DNA from: Daphnia carinata
Lineage: Eukaryota > Arthropoda > Branchiopoda > Diplostraca > Daphniidae
Assembly (NCBI RefSeq): GCF_022539665.2
Contig: NC_081331.1
Location: forward strand, 13,672,638 to 13,736,637
Length of the DNA stretch: 64,000 nt
Direction of reading: 5' to 3'
The notes under the pieces were generated by a model that was given only the letters and a program-made list of their open reading frames with translations, had not been told where the DNA came from and did no database searches. The position numbers and the translations under genes were made by a program. Below, one piece after another: positions 24,156-36,779 of this stretch. Within the stretch, counting starts at the first letter, position 1. Each line of letters opens with the position of its first letter.

Positions 24156-27100
24156 GATTTCTCGTTTTGTTGTTGTTGTTGTTGTTGTTTCCTTCTGGTT
24201 GCGGTCGGGTTAGTTTTTTTTTTCTTCTCGAGAATTGAAATGCACCGAAGCGAAACAGTCTAGACGACTTGACTGATGTATCAAGACCGGTATATATGTA
24301 AAGATATGCACGCGCAAAGAAAAAGAGAGAGAGAGAGAGAGACACCTGAGCAGTGTAACACCAAGTGAAGAACTGACTGGATCGAAGACCGAACGACCTG
24401 ACTTTAACGCTTCTCCTCTTTATTGTGTCTCGATGGCCTTTGCCAAACCTCCCTCCTCTTTAAAGAACCTACCCCCCATCAGTTTTGTCGGCATCCTCTT
24501 ATTATTATTTAAAGTTGTGTGTGTTGGTTGCTCTTCTACAAGAGGAGGAGGCATACGGCCGTACAGTTCGACAACGTTATCCAGCTGCCTCTTCTTGACC
24601 GCTTCCTCTATTTTTCTTTCTTCTTGTATTCTGTCTCTATCGTTAAAGGATAAACTGGCTGGATGGCGGCTGCTGTTCTTGGCCCGTTTAACCCATGATA
24701 ACCCCTAAGGCGATGCCACGCGACACACCTGGCGTTCTCTTCAGCTACCAGCAGCACCTTCTTTTTTTTTTCTCTCTTTGATAATGTGTGGCTTGCCTAT
24801 ACGTCCTGCGTGTTGACCTGCTGTACACACCCACTCGCACAGCAATTCTTCTTTATTTTTTCCTTATATAGACTACCAGGACTACTAGAAAGTAGTAGAA
24901 TATGTCCCTATTTTTTTATTATTAGGCTATCCCTGCTGTTTACCACGTGACTTGTAGTAACCCTCCAATTTTCTTTTTTAAAAGTCTCAAATATTTTGGG
25001 AGAAAGAGACACGAGGAAGGCTCACCGCTGGACAGCTGATTCATCCTGTTTTTGCTCCCCCCTCCACTTCAACCCTCTTCAAGTGTTGCAACATTTAAAA
25101 GAAAATATTTTCCCTACTTCTTTTTCATAAAAATAGTAATAAGAAATCATTTGATGTAAAAAATAGAGAGGGGCAAGGCGCGATTCAGAAGCACCTGGTT
25201 GGCCCTTGAGACGAAGGATTTATATCATCTTGTACGTTGTCTACCTGCGTGTTTATAGTGAAACACACTGCGTTATCCATTCATTCACGAGTGTCCATAA
25301 GGAGCCTATTCACATCCGATAAAGTCGAGGGTGTTGTCAACGACGCTACTTTTCCCCATTTATTATTTTTTTTTCTTTGATTTATTTCCCGATGAAAAAG
25401 TCTGGACCGGTTTTCTCCGCGTTGGGCCGTTTTACAGTTTTTATGTGAATTATTCCCCTACGTGAAGAATGCGGCGCTGTGGCCCCTTTTTTCGACGAGT
25501 GTCATAAACAAAAATGTTGATATCTTTTAAAGCATTTTATTTTTTATCGAATAAAAAAAACTATTCTTATTTTTTTATTTTATTTTTGGGGTGGACTAGT
25601 TGCAAAAAAAAAAATGAGGGGAGATTTCTGTATTTTCCCACGAATATACTCGTACGGGACTATAATGCATTTGGATCAAAATGGGAAATAATATCAGGGC
25701 GCGGGAATGATCTCTCTGCAGCTGTTACCTATTATGTAACACAGTTATTATATACCACGGTCTATATACAGTCATCTGGAAAGAAGAAGAAAAAAGCCTT
25801 TTGTGCTTTATTGGAAAACGGCGTCGACGACGTCTCTATATGCGTAGTGTATAACTAATATCCTTTTTTTTGATGACATTGGAGACGTGTGGAATGCGGC
25901 AGTAAACTGCCGACGTCGAATCAAAATGCCACAGCTGACGCGTTCCCTTTTTTATTCTATATAAGAGGCGGACGTAAATGGATCAATGTTTTTTTTTATT
26001 ATTATCTAAAAGACATCCCTTTCACCTGGTGCGCAATCTAATCCATCACACATGAGAAAAAAGGAAAAGATATCGTGCGTGTTGATCACTTTAGATCGCC
26101 GTTACGGATTTATTTCGATGAGAAATCGATCAGGATGCTATCACCTTATTGTTGTTTATCGAAAGAAAAAGATTGGTGTTGGCTGGTTAGAGAAGCGCCT
26201 CTATTTTTGTTTGTGCATAGTTAAAGGGCAGGTGTTACGGACACCGTTTCATCCCTCATCATTTTCTCTCTGTCCTGAAACCGAAAAAAAAATAACGAAA
26301 GTGCTGCTGCTGCTACGTTCTCTTCTTTGTATTACCAAAAAAAAGAGAAAACCTTTTTGCTCTTTAGTCCGTGATGTCTCCCCTCTTACACGGAACAAAA
26401 AAACATGGCCATCTGCCACACGCGCGACTATGTCAAAAAAAAAAAAATACCGACGTGTCTCTTATTTGGATATACTCGCCGTGCGTATGTTTTTATTTTT
26501 GATAGAGGGGTGGCCATCCCCTATACGGAGCCGCACAAATATCGCACCTGCCTTCCATTTTTTGTTTCTCTCTCTTATAACTTCGTTGTGCTTATCGTTG
26601 TGTGATTGAAGAAAGAAAAAACAAAACAAAAGGTATACCTGGTTAACACATCCGCTGTTGTAAATTTCCAAGAAAGTATCACGCACACATTTAGGTGTAC
26701 AAGCTATTACGGTTACGTTTTATTTTTTCATGGAAAAATAAAACAAATGGCGAGGTGGGTTGAGTGAAATAATGATTAAATGTGGAGGGCTATATGATTC
26801 AGAGAGCAACGCTTGCGCTCAGCAAACTGTGAAGTGTGAAGTTACGACGAATTGATTGCAGATGCGTGCTGAAGCTTGGTTCCGTTCTCGGCGGTTTTTC
26901 GTGATAAATTGCAAAAGAATCGGATGAATATCGCCACATCTGCTGTTTTGGAGAATCGTAATAAGAAACAGCCAATCTTAATGTGTATCAGTTAAAACCT
27001 CTGAAGCTGAAATAACAGCTAATAATTTCATTTGCACAGGATACTCGTTAACTGTTCAACACAAACGGTATAAGGTCACGTGTAGTATTTCAATGACTTG

Positions 27101-28762
27101 CAAATGTAGGATGAAATAGGCAAACCAATAAGAGTTAAAGAGATTGTGTTTATTGAGCACGTTGATCTTTTGATGTGTAAGATGCAACCTATTTACCATA
27201 AAGTGCATGACCGATGATTGAAATGCCATGGTATTGTTGTCTTCACGGATGACTCCTTATAGTTACTATAAGATCTTTGTTTATTGTATTGTGTTTCACC
27301 CTTTCGCTGAATTTAACCTACGTCATTCGGGAACAATGAGCGAGTACAGTTAGGATTGCTACAATAAGAGATTTAAAAATTAACCTGACAGCTTCAAATT
27401 TCGCGAAACTCTTTGATTTTCAGTGAATATAAACAGGGAAATTGAGTCACAATTTAACGAAACTTTTACTTTTGGCAAATAGAAATTGTCAAAAAACAGT
27501 TAGGTCGTTCGTCTCAAGAAATTGTACATTTTCACGACTATTGTTGTACGACAATTACGATCTCCTGTGGGAAAGTAAATCTTTCTAAAACAATCAATCA
27601 CCATTTTCTTTAGAAATATTTAGTTTACAGTTTACTCAAAAGTCCAATGAAACGCCATTGTAATCCTTTATTTTTTTGCGGTGCTTGACGGTGACTGACA
27701 TCCGCGATTTCGTGACTGGCGAAGCACGATAACCTGATCATTAAAGCATCTGATATCGTGACAACGTTTACAACATATGGGTCATGGTAATTGGATTGTG
27801 ATAATCTGTATCGCCCTAACTGCAGGCATTTCCGCCATTCGATAATCGACCATTAAAAACAGCATTCCAATCGATGAGTTTCGAAAGGAACGCATATACA
27901 ATAACACCTACCTTAAACATATTCAAAATTGCAATTCGCCAGCATAACAAACAAGTTTTAGACTAGACATCAGACGCGTTTGTGTAACAAGGACGCAACG
28001 TCTACAATCAATAAAAGGCTATCATTTGTGTTAATGAGCAAACAAGCCGGTTGACTCCCACGTTCGAAAATACACGCACGAAAATGTACTGCAATTAGAA
28101 AATGATTAGAAAAGTATTTCGGGTGGTGCAACAAAATAAAGAATTCTGCCCATGTCGTGTCTCAAATAAGCTGGTATTAGTTCTTCTGTGTTATTGAATA
28201 ATGAACAAGGAGTCAAGGGGCCACATCATTGTTTCTAACGCAGTGGATTCGCTCAGTATTACATGCTTCTCTTTTGTTTGACATCTAAAATTCTACACCC
28301 AATGATTAATAGATTAAATCTTCAACAGAAAAGTTTAAGGACCGCTCGATCGAACGCACTCGTCGTTATCGTTAGCAAACATTCATAGTTAAACACTGTT
28401 CGACATCCATAATGATTTCCTTAAAAAAAATGATATCCAGGTAATTTGCTATATGTGCAGTCCCACTTTACTGGATGGAACCACTTTCTTGATAATGTCA
28501 ACTGAGATTTTGCTAACGACCCGCATATAATACAAAGGCTTTTTTTGTCCAGCTGCTTCAATTATTGACATGGTTTTTAGGGCATTTTTTTCATCGATGA
28601 ACTTTTACCTATATAAATAAGGGTACTAAAGTTAATGCGAATTTATCGTGTACATGCAACGAGAATGAAGCTGTAGCAGTTGAATTGAATTCTCAATAAA
28701 ACAAGAGGTAAGCATCAATTGTGAAATGAAAAGGAATGCATCAGGATTGCAGGTGATAACAC
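24156..28762. other. Intergenic, no supportable gene
   Basis: This is the 5' flank of TRAF and then AT-rich sequence. A (GA) run lies at about 24325-24341 and fits a GAGA-type promoter element for the first TRAF exon. The open frames at 24433-24708, 25514-25858 and 26052-26609 are made of Lys/Phe-rich homopolymer translations and match nothing I know. Confidence 0.55.
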
Positions 28763-29478
28763 TCAGTCAGCTTGTTGACCTTGTACAAGGCCTTTCAAAA
28801 TTTGTATAGGAGGAGTTACAACAGTTAGCAGCCAAAACAAGAAAAAGACGCCAAAAGGAGAGCCACGAAGAAGACGATTATATCGTGGGAATAGCAAAAG
28901 TTGCTCATTTTGAATTTGTTTGAAGGATAGAAAGGCAAACAAGTTTCGATCGCGGACAAAATAATGAAGTTTTCCCAAAGTGGTAACATGATAGTATCGA
29001 TGTTGAAATGTGTGAAGTGACGACGGAAATTTATTTGGTCCGTCTAACAAGCGATTGGCACAACTCTCATTTTTTAGAAATATGTTTTTGAACGTATACC
29101 TGTCAATCGAGTTATTGGCCTTATAACGTATAGAATATGTGCTGTTCTACTTGACATTCAGGTTTGAAAGATACCCAAGTGATTCCTGTTGTGCGCCGTA
29201 GATATTCTGTGGGTAGTATGCGCACGGTCTTACACAATTGATAGTTTAGCAATAAGGACAGAAGACAAATCATCTGTCAGATTATAATTTCTTTGTATAT
29301 ATTTCTTGCGAACAACCCGTTTGAATGAAGAGATCAAGTAAAATGTTAGTGAATCAGTGGTGCGTGGGATGATGATTTCATTTAGACACAGACAGGTGGA
29401 AACGCCTACGGAATATATCAACAGATACGATAAGAAAACGTGTATGAAGAAGGTCTGTTGGCAGAGTTCTGAAGCCAA
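28763..29478 (-). other. Two small hydrophobic ORFs, possible chemoreceptor remnant
   Basis: Minus-strand frames at 29478-29230 (MASELCQQTFFIHVFLSYLL onward) and 29050-28763 are hydrophobic and membrane-like. They lie just downstream of the ionotropic receptor on the same strand. The pattern of a membrane segment followed by a basic helix recalls arthropod gustatory receptors. I cannot connect the two frames with splice sites and see no diagnostic motif. They may be a decayed receptor or chance frames. Confidence 0.2.
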
Positions 29479-29493
29479 TTTGATGACTTCAAA

Positions 29494-31589
29494 CTAAAAA
29501 TAGTGAACAGTTGTTGAATTCCATCGGCATATGAAATGATAAATTTTCTCCATGACAAAGGTAAACGTGGCTAGCCCGACACCGATGCCTAAAATGAGGA
29601 ATGCTCCCATAAGATCGTTTAATTGAATTGGAACTTGTCGTGCCGAATTCTGTTGAAATTTCATTTTGGCGAAACATTTTGACGCTCGTGGCAAGCCGTT
29701 TTTTACCCAGAATGGAGGTAAACCAGTTTCCCACAATTCCATCAGACTTCTCTCGCCATGTTTGCACACATTGCGATAGTATCAAGCCGATTACGCGGGC
29801 AGCCATAAAATGATTTAAAAAAACACTTTAACTTTTATTTCACAACGAACTGTATAATAAACCTACGCGTAGTGAAACATTGGAGTATATCTACTGTTTT
29901 TCGGTAAAGGCATAGACCAAAATCCGGATTGAAAAGGTAAAGGATCGGTGGCTTGAAATCGGCATTTGCCCTCCTTTTTGAAGTGACTAGCGATGAAATT
30001 GAGGCTGAATGTTTTGAGCTGAAAGTACGTACACGCAATAAGTCGATGTTTACATTCTCATAAAAATGCTAAGCCATCTAGAAAAGGACTCACAAATGGA
30101 AAGGCGTAATTTCCAGTTTCCAGGGTCTCGCTGATTTTTTCTACATTTCTTAATACCTGGCCACGGTTATTTTGAATATGCCCGCTTAAAATTTTCAGCA
30201 CACCAGATTTGGCATCCTAGTATCAAGAAATGCGTGCGTCATCTTATCACAGCGAATATTTCGAAGGCTAAATAAAAAAAAAAGAATAACAAGGCCACAT
30301 ACCAGTATTTGCTGGCCAATCACGTTATCCGCCAGCAAAACGAGATGGACATCCTGACTAGCGGCTAGGTCTTCTAATGTGTTTATAGGGGGTTTCATTC
30401 TGGGCACTGTCAGGTACGAAATGATGGTGCCAGAATAGCTGTTGACTAACACGGTTGCGATTAACAGCCACATCCCAATAAGCATTTGGGATGAAAAAAA
30501 GCGTCCATCAGGAACTGAATTTCCTTTAATGGAGGAAATTAAGAAGATTAATATAGATTCATTTTTTTTAATGATACGAGTAAAACGTATAAAACCTTGA
30601 TTTGTCATGGTGTTGACGATGTACATGGAATAAACGCTGATGCGTCCAAAGATGGTCGTCATTTCTTGGGATGATGCGGGAGAATCCTGACTGCTACCGT
30701 TTGAGTAGAATTGCAGATGTAGTTTCGAGAAAAGGCTCATAAGGATGACCATAGCGAGCATCGTGATAAATATGAGAAGCCACACCTATTTGGAACAAAT
30801 TTTATTTAGATCAAGCAGGTCAAAGTACAGAGGCACTAACGAGAAATAAGCATGTAATAATGACCCAGTATTGAAATGGTTTGATAAATGCGAAAAGACG
30901 AGGTTCCTCTCCTGGTTTAGGCACGATCATATTGAACGGCTCTGTCCACATGAAGTATGCTAAATCAATCAATTTTTTTCTCTCTGGAGTTGCAATCAAA
31001 CCCATAGTCGATCCATCGATTTCCTGATGGAACCCGTAAACGCAATTAATCAACGCTGATGCATATGCAAATGATTTCCTTACCTTGTCCGCGAAGAGAT
31101 TAAGGATGACAGCAGCGTCACTAACGGCCCCGTATTTTGCGTTTGTGTATTGGTTGGGTATATAATAATACGAAATACTATACGGAAAACGAAAACAGAG
31201 GCATGCGTAATTATAATGAATTTTCGTGCGTATGCATAACTAACAAGCGAATAATGGTTTTAACGTACGTGAAGTTCAGTTTGGCAGTGAGCCATTTGTA
31301 AAGTATTGGGCTGATTCCGTAGTTCGTGTAATTTCCGTCTTTTCTCAAAATAAGTATGTCGAATGGGGGTAACTAATGCGGTAGCGAAAACAAATTAAAA
31401 CGAGTTTACAAGGCTTTGATGGCATCGTCATTGTCACTTTTATAGTATTTAACTTACATGGCTAACTGCGAATTTCAAATGAACCTTGTTCATTAGCCCC
31501 ACATTCTTTTCAAGAAAAGTCGACGAACAATCAACGGTTATGAGGGCCGTTTTGGCAGCCATCAGCAAGACCACCCAGAAACGCACCAT
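29494..31589 (-). CDS. Divergent ionotropic glutamate-like receptor (IR), apparent frameshift before last exon
   Basis: Exons: 31589-31458 (signal peptide [15 protein letters not shown]), 31372-31269, 31177-31084, 31023-30841, 30785-30596, 30523-30303, 30216-30094, 30018-29867, and last 29825-29494; about 510 aa. Exon 2 starts LPPFDILI, as in IR ligand domains. S1 ends [22 protein letters not shown]1 is [23 protein letters not shown]. The pore and TM2 region follows in exons 5-6, and TM3 is [20 protein letters not shown] with LTVPRMKPP after it. S2 includes [19 protein letters not shown]. The last TM is [17 protein letters not shown]. It lacks the iGluR amino-terminal domain, as divergent arthropod IRs do. 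Family role: chemosensory cation channels. The junction from exon 8 (phase 2) into the last exon does not keep frame: the correct last-exon frame ([20 protein letters not shown]) is one base off, next to a T7 run at 29817-29823. Confidence 0.8.
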
Positions 31590-32592
31590 TGTGGATCTTT
31601 TCGAAATGTTGGAATAGCAATGCAGTTAAGAAGCATTTAAGTGCTAAAATACCTTTTAAGGTGTCAGTTGTTTTATGATAGTCCCGCAATTTCAATAGTG
31701 TACGACACGATCTGACTAATGGGGAAACGATTGCTTCTTAAGAGTGTTCGTGTTTCTGTACGAAATTGAGCTTCAAAATGGGAATGAACGACTTGCGTGT
31801 CATATGATGCCAATCTTGCAACAGGAAGCTGCAACAAACAATTGCCTTCTTCGTCCACCTGCTAGGTAGCTTTTTATAGTGAGCTCAAAACGATTGTCGC
31901 TTTGCTGAGTGTGGGTACACCTGCTCGTCCGGAAAAACGCCGTGTCAAGGATGTGTTTGGCGTTTCTTGATCAACTATACGTATAAATTGAAACATTGTT
32001 TAGTTAGTCTGAATAATTGAACAGTGGATGACAATCGACCATTCATGGGAAAACAATTGCAGCCAGGCATTTCGTTTTCTTGTTTGGGTTCAAGAAGGTT
32101 ATTCGTGAGAGTCTTTTAGAATATACTATCTATAAAGACAGTTGTTTTACTCGATATAGTCCCCTCGACTACAGAGATTATATCGTAACTTATTAAATTT
32201 TAAAAGTTTAATGGATTTAAAGATTGATTTTGTGAGTTTCCATTAGAACCTTCTCCGTATTAATTAGTTCGGAGTTCTTGTCCACATACGGGGGGGATGG
32301 TAGTTCTCACTATGTTCATAACTCATATTGAGACAATTCTGATAATCCCAACTTGATGGTCTTCTATAATTCATGAAACAATTGCAGCTTCTATATAGGT
32401 CGCTTTTCCAATTGTGGTTCTGTACAGAACCTATATCGAAATGGTTTTAGCACAACACATTTGAATTCAATTTACTCAAAAACTCCAAGTCTCACATAAA
32501 ATTAAAATCGTTTTTCGTGATCCCCGTTAATTCTGAGTTTAAATCACGCATAGTTTTTTATATTTAGATGTTATTCAAAAATAAAACAATGG

Positions 32593-32703
32593 AAAATTTA
32601 AGCCCGATTTTTTAAGCCCGAAAAAACAAGCCCGACTTTTTAAAGTCGGGCTTATTTTTCAAGCCTGACTTTTTCATGAAAAAAAATTGGGCTTAAAATT
32701 TTG
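32593..32703. repeat. Tandem and inverted AAGCCCGA repeat with a perfect hairpin
   Basis: A unit close to AAGCCCGACTTTTT occurs near 32600, 32614, 32628 and 32661. Positions 32628-32639 and 32642-32653 form a perfect 12-bp inverted repeat with a 2-nt TT loop (AAGCCCGACTTT and its complement). Outer arms at 32593-32605 and 32689-32701 are also nearly complementary. The whole can fold as one nested stem. It lies between the ionotropic receptor and coilin, with no gene overlapping. Confidence 0.75.
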
Positions 32704-33091
32704 ATCTCAATCTAACTTATTGTATCCTTATTTGAAAGTTGATTCCGGATAAAATATTAGTTTCCTCTTAAAGTATGTAGGTTATAAAATAAAACAGAAT
32801 CAAAATCACCGCGTTCATCCGTACTTGTGAAGTTCTAAATCTTTTGATCCATGTAATATTAATGCAGGCTGAGATACGATAACAAATAGACAATCGATAA
32901 ATTCGCGGATGTTACGGATTTATCCTCATCCATCCGGAAAACAGCAAGGAAGAAACGGTGAGATCTTAGAAGCGCTGACTGAGCTAGGAAAGAAGAGGCT
33001 TTAGTGTATTTTATTTTTCCCAGCAGACGATTCCGATAAAGTTTTGAAAATCAAAAATCGTGCATGTGACAAGTGTGTTACAACTGTGATA

Positions 33092-34798
33092 ATGGCAAAC
33101 TTACGTGTACGACTTGAATTTCCTGATGGTGAAAAATATTGGCTTTTTATTGATTTATCTAAAATCGAGACAATTCAAGATGTCATTGACGACATTGATC
33201 GTAAATACTCTGTAGTCTGTGAAAAACTTTTGTTGGACGATGCACAGTTGTATTGCAAAGAAAGTGTGGGCATTCTGCAAGACAGGGACTTGATCAGGTA
33301 ATATTTCTGAATAAAAAACGTACATGACGCACTCTTAAACCTTTTATTGCAGGGTAAACTTGAGAACGTCAAAAAAGCGGAAAAAAGAAACAGAAGACAA
33401 TCAAAAAGTTAACAGTCTGGAACCAGTAGAAGTAGAAGGTTCTAAGGCAGAAGAGGTTAAAAAGTCTTCTCCACTTTCAAAGCCCAAAAAGAAAAAGAAA
33501 TGCAAAGAGGATAAGGTTGTTGAAAATGAATCTTTTCGCAATGACACATTTACAATAATATCTGTCAGCGAAGCACCAGTGATAGAGAAACAGAAAAAGG
33601 TGAAGCATTCTGCTAGGGAAGTTGAAACAGAAAACATAGTAGTAGAAAAACAAAGTTGGGTAAAGGTTCCTGAAGCAGAGCCTGAAATGGAAGTAACAAT
33701 AATTGAAAACACAGCAGAATTAAGTACAACGGATAAAGAACCTTCGGCGGAAGGTGTTGCCAAACGCAAACGACGAAGAAAAAGGAAAAGCCATCATAAA
33801 GTTGGAGCAGTAGATAGCAGTCTCACTCAAACTGTTGAAGCCCAACAATATTATTTACCACCTGCACCCAAGGAGCGGCAACATCTGCGTTTCGATGAGG
33901 ACTCTGAGGATGACGCTGAGCCTGAAACTGGTAGGGCAGACATAGTGACAACTGAATTTGGTAAACATGTGAAAAACGAATCCAACGGGCTTGATAGGAC
34001 CGGTCGTCCGCCTCTTGAAGATGCTAAAGCGAAAGGCATTAAAAATTTCTCAAAAGCTGGAGTATACCAGAGCCCGTCCGCTACAAGCAGTCCTATCGTG
34101 CCTCAATTGGGCGCTTTACTTTCGCTTCGATCAGCTGTTTTTTCTAGAAATTCTAATGAAAAATCAGCTCCGCCTAGTTACAACAATGTCCCACCACCGC
34201 AAAGTCTAACATCCGAAGAAGCCGTTCCATCATCCCCTCGAGTATCAGCTCCTTTGCTAGTGAAGGAGCCTCCAAAACTTGATCCTACCGCATTTCCAAT
34301 AATCAAAGGACTTCCAAGAGTCAACGATCTTATCGCTTTCAAAGTAAGTTGTGTTAAATAAGTTCTTTTCCGTTTACGTTACGTTACTCAATTTAAATTC
34401 TTTATGTGCAGGTATTAGAATTGTCGGAAAATTATAATCCCGAAATTTCCGAGTATATGCAGGGCCGAATAACGCACATGTCCGCTGATTCCGATATCAC
34501 AGTGCAGCTTCTTGGTATGTCTTTGTCTGTGTTATGTGTTAAGCTAGATTGGTTATAGGAACTCAATGAATTTACAGATCCCAAGCCCAAACGAAACACC
34601 AGAGGCAAATTCGAGCTGATTGAACTAGATGAAGAAGAATTCGAAGAGGAACCTGAAATCGAGTACGAATCCACCGTGACTTACCAATGGTAACATTCTG
34701 AAAATTAGATGGCATTGTTTTATGTATTACTAACTACAAATATGTCTATTTCGAATTGTAGGAACCAGATGATCGAACCTCGTTTAATTTTCCCCTAG
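33092..34798 (+). CDS. COIL: Coilin (Cajal body scaffold)
   Basis: Exons: 33092-33297, 33353-34343, 34412-34514, 34578-34689, 34762-34798; 482 aa, all junctions in frame. The N-terminal ubiquitin-like self-association domain (MANLRVRLEF, YWLFIDLSKIETIQDVIDDI, LLDDAQLYCKES, DRDLIRVNLR) covers about residues 1-73. The middle is long, charged and disordered, with a strong nuclear-localisation signal (KRKRRRKRKSHHK). The C-terminal atypical Tudor domain starts near residue 385: LPRVNDLIAFKVLELSENYN, YMQGRI, KFELIEL, YQWNQMIEPRLIF. Both ends match coilin, and the order is the family's. Family knowledge: a nucleoplasmic scaffold that gathers snRNPs in Cajal bodies. An in-frame ATG exists at 33044, but the family start is MANLRV. 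A poly(A) signal lies at 34888-34893. The gene converges on B3GNTL1; the two stop codons are 114 bp apart. Confidence 0.92.
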
Positions 34799-34912
34799 CT
34801 AAACATGACATAGTCAACATTTTCAATCAGATTGAGTGAATGCAGATTTTTTTCGAATTCTCCTTTCGTTAAGTCCTGATGAAAGAAAATAAAACTGATG
34901 AATTATACCTTC

Positions 34913-36318
34913 TTAGATTAAGGAATTAAAATTAAAATGGTTTTGGGCTCGTACCAACTTAACGCAAACCACGAAAGGTGGTTTGGCAGTGGTGAAATGA
35001 ACAATTGGTACTCTTGGTTTCGGGCGTAAATTGGAATCCTCGTAAATGTAATTGCCTTGCTTAATTTTTTTCACGTCAACGTCACAGAAACTAGTAACTC
35101 GTGATCGGTATTCCTCAAGTAGACAGCGGTATAATCGACGTCCTTGTTTCCCGGCATTCCAAATAGTAAAGTTATCCCATTTTTCCAAAAAGCATTTTAC
35201 TAGTCGCTTCAAACGCAGGTCCCAGATAGCTTTTCTGTCGAATACATTTTGCAAAGATTAACGAAAAGATCAATGGTATACTGAATGTAAAACGGACTCA
35301 TCAATCGAGAAGGTTGTTTGTAACGGATGATAGCGGTAGACAAGTAGCACTTCATCGACTCTGAATATCTTGCCGTTCAAATCCAAATGACGGTAAAAGA
35401 AGATTAAATCTTCCGGTGTTCCCTTGCCTTTCTCGTCGAATCCACCAACTCTGTTCACGTAATGAAACCGATTTATATGTTTTGCATCACATAGCTTTAG
35501 ATCATAATACCTGTTAAATAAGTTCCTGGAACAAAACCATGTAGGCATGATGACAGTTGGTCCATGAGATGTGAGTACTTGTTGATTAAGTTGCTCTGGA
35601 GTGAGGCTATTAGCCCAGTAAGTGTATCTTAAAGTAGAATCAGGTGGATCTCGTTCAAATTTACTACCTATTATCTGATAACCTTTTTAAATAAAGTTTA
35701 GTTGAATAAGAATTTCACTCACTGCATCAGGATGTTGCAAGCTGGCATTATACTGTAGAGTCAACCTTTCTGGTTTCATTTCATCATCCTACATGCATCA
35801 TAAGATTTAATCATCAATGAAAATAGGAAGACACCACACAAGTTTTTCCCTATATTGGCTAGAGTTCCTTACACTATCTTGGAAACAAAGGTATTTTCCT
35901 GAGCTTTGCTGGACACTTTGATTTTTGGCAAAGCCAACTAGAAAGATTTTCACAGTTAAAATGAATTTACGATAATGACTAATTTTGTAAAAATACCTCC
36001 TTTAGGTGGTCCACTATGACCACTAATTAAAACTTTGAAGCCCTCTGCTTCTAGAACTGGTTTCCATTTTTCTATTACATATAAGCTGTCATCTGTGGAC
36101 CCATCATTGTAAACACTGAGCTCAACCTTAAGTTTGTTCTTGATCTGACATGCGATCGAACGTAAACAATCTGGAAGCCAACTGCTTGCGTTGTACACTG
36201 GGATAATGATCGCCTATGGAAAGGAAAAAAAACATTTTGGTATGATTAACTTGTATGGTAACAATTATTTATTGCTACTCACAATATCATACTTAACGTC
36301 ATCATCAATCGATTCCAT
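34913..36318 (-). CDS. B3GNTL1: Beta-1,3-N-acetylglucosaminyltransferase-like protein (B3GNTL1), GT2 family
   Basis: Exons: 36318-36283, 36213-35997, 35937-35873, 35788-35723, 35674-35511, 35450-35282, and last about 35234-34913; about 345 aa (human is 361). GT-A glycosyltransferase motifs: [30 protein letters not shown], the DXD site CFQDSDDE across the exon 3/4 junction, [13 protein letters not shown], and [11 protein letters not shown]. The C-terminal extension [20 protein letters not shown] and [11 protein letters not shown] is specific to this protein and its fused-like tail. The enzyme acts on an unknown acceptor; the name comes from similarity. The last junction does not resolve: the donor at 35281 is phase 0, while the correct frame after the AG at 35236-35235 needs one extra base. 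The intron at 35510-35451 is only 60 nt and free of stops. Confidence 0.88.
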
Positions 36319-36442
36319 CTAAATTTTATTTTGTCTTCCAACATACACGATTGATTTTGTAATTGTTTCGGACCAGCTGTCGTTCGCTCCGCACAGTTCT
36401 GTATCATGTGCGGAATTTGGACAACAACAAAAGGGATGAAGT

Positions 36443-36660
36443 TTGTCTAAAATTTAAAATTATTGTCCTTGATTAGTCCTGCAATCAAATACCATTGATT
36501 CAGGGTGGAGTAGGACATTTATTCTATCTCACCATGTTACAAGATGCACCGAATAGAAGGTACCTCCTACGATAAGTGAGAATTTAAGTGTGGTTGCGAC
36601 TCGAACCCACAACCTAACGCATCACAGCCGCGTGCGATAACCACACTACGACAAACGATT
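36443..36660 (-). mobile_element. tRNA-derived SINE, copy 1
   Basis: Read on the minus strand, the head resembles a tRNA: an A-box-like stretch (GTGGTTATCGCACGCGG), then a B box (GGGTTCGAGTC) at the expected spacing. The body that follows (TCGTAGGAGGTACCTTC, GGTGAGATAGAA, CTCCACCCTG, AAGGACAATAATTTTAAATT) recurs in copy 2. It does not fold as a full tRNA. Confidence 0.65.
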
Positions 36661-36779
36661 ATTGTTTTAGGGTTTCAAAATCACGTAATCTGGGGTATGT
36701 CGGTTGTTACTTCTCAGAGGTTTTTAAAAGGCGTTTACCAATTTAAATTTTGTGAAATTTTAGGGGCGCTGTCCTTTGC

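Noticed and set aside
26052-26609. 185-codon plus-strand frame
   Set aside because: It is built from A-runs and T-runs (Lys and Phe/Leu stretches) with no recognised motif. Chance frames of this kind are common in this spacer.
36560-36660. Possible tRNA gene on the minus strand
   Set aside because: It has a B box and an A-box-like stretch but no acceptor-stem pairing, and it is joined to a body repeated in a second copy. A tRNA-derived SINE explains it better.
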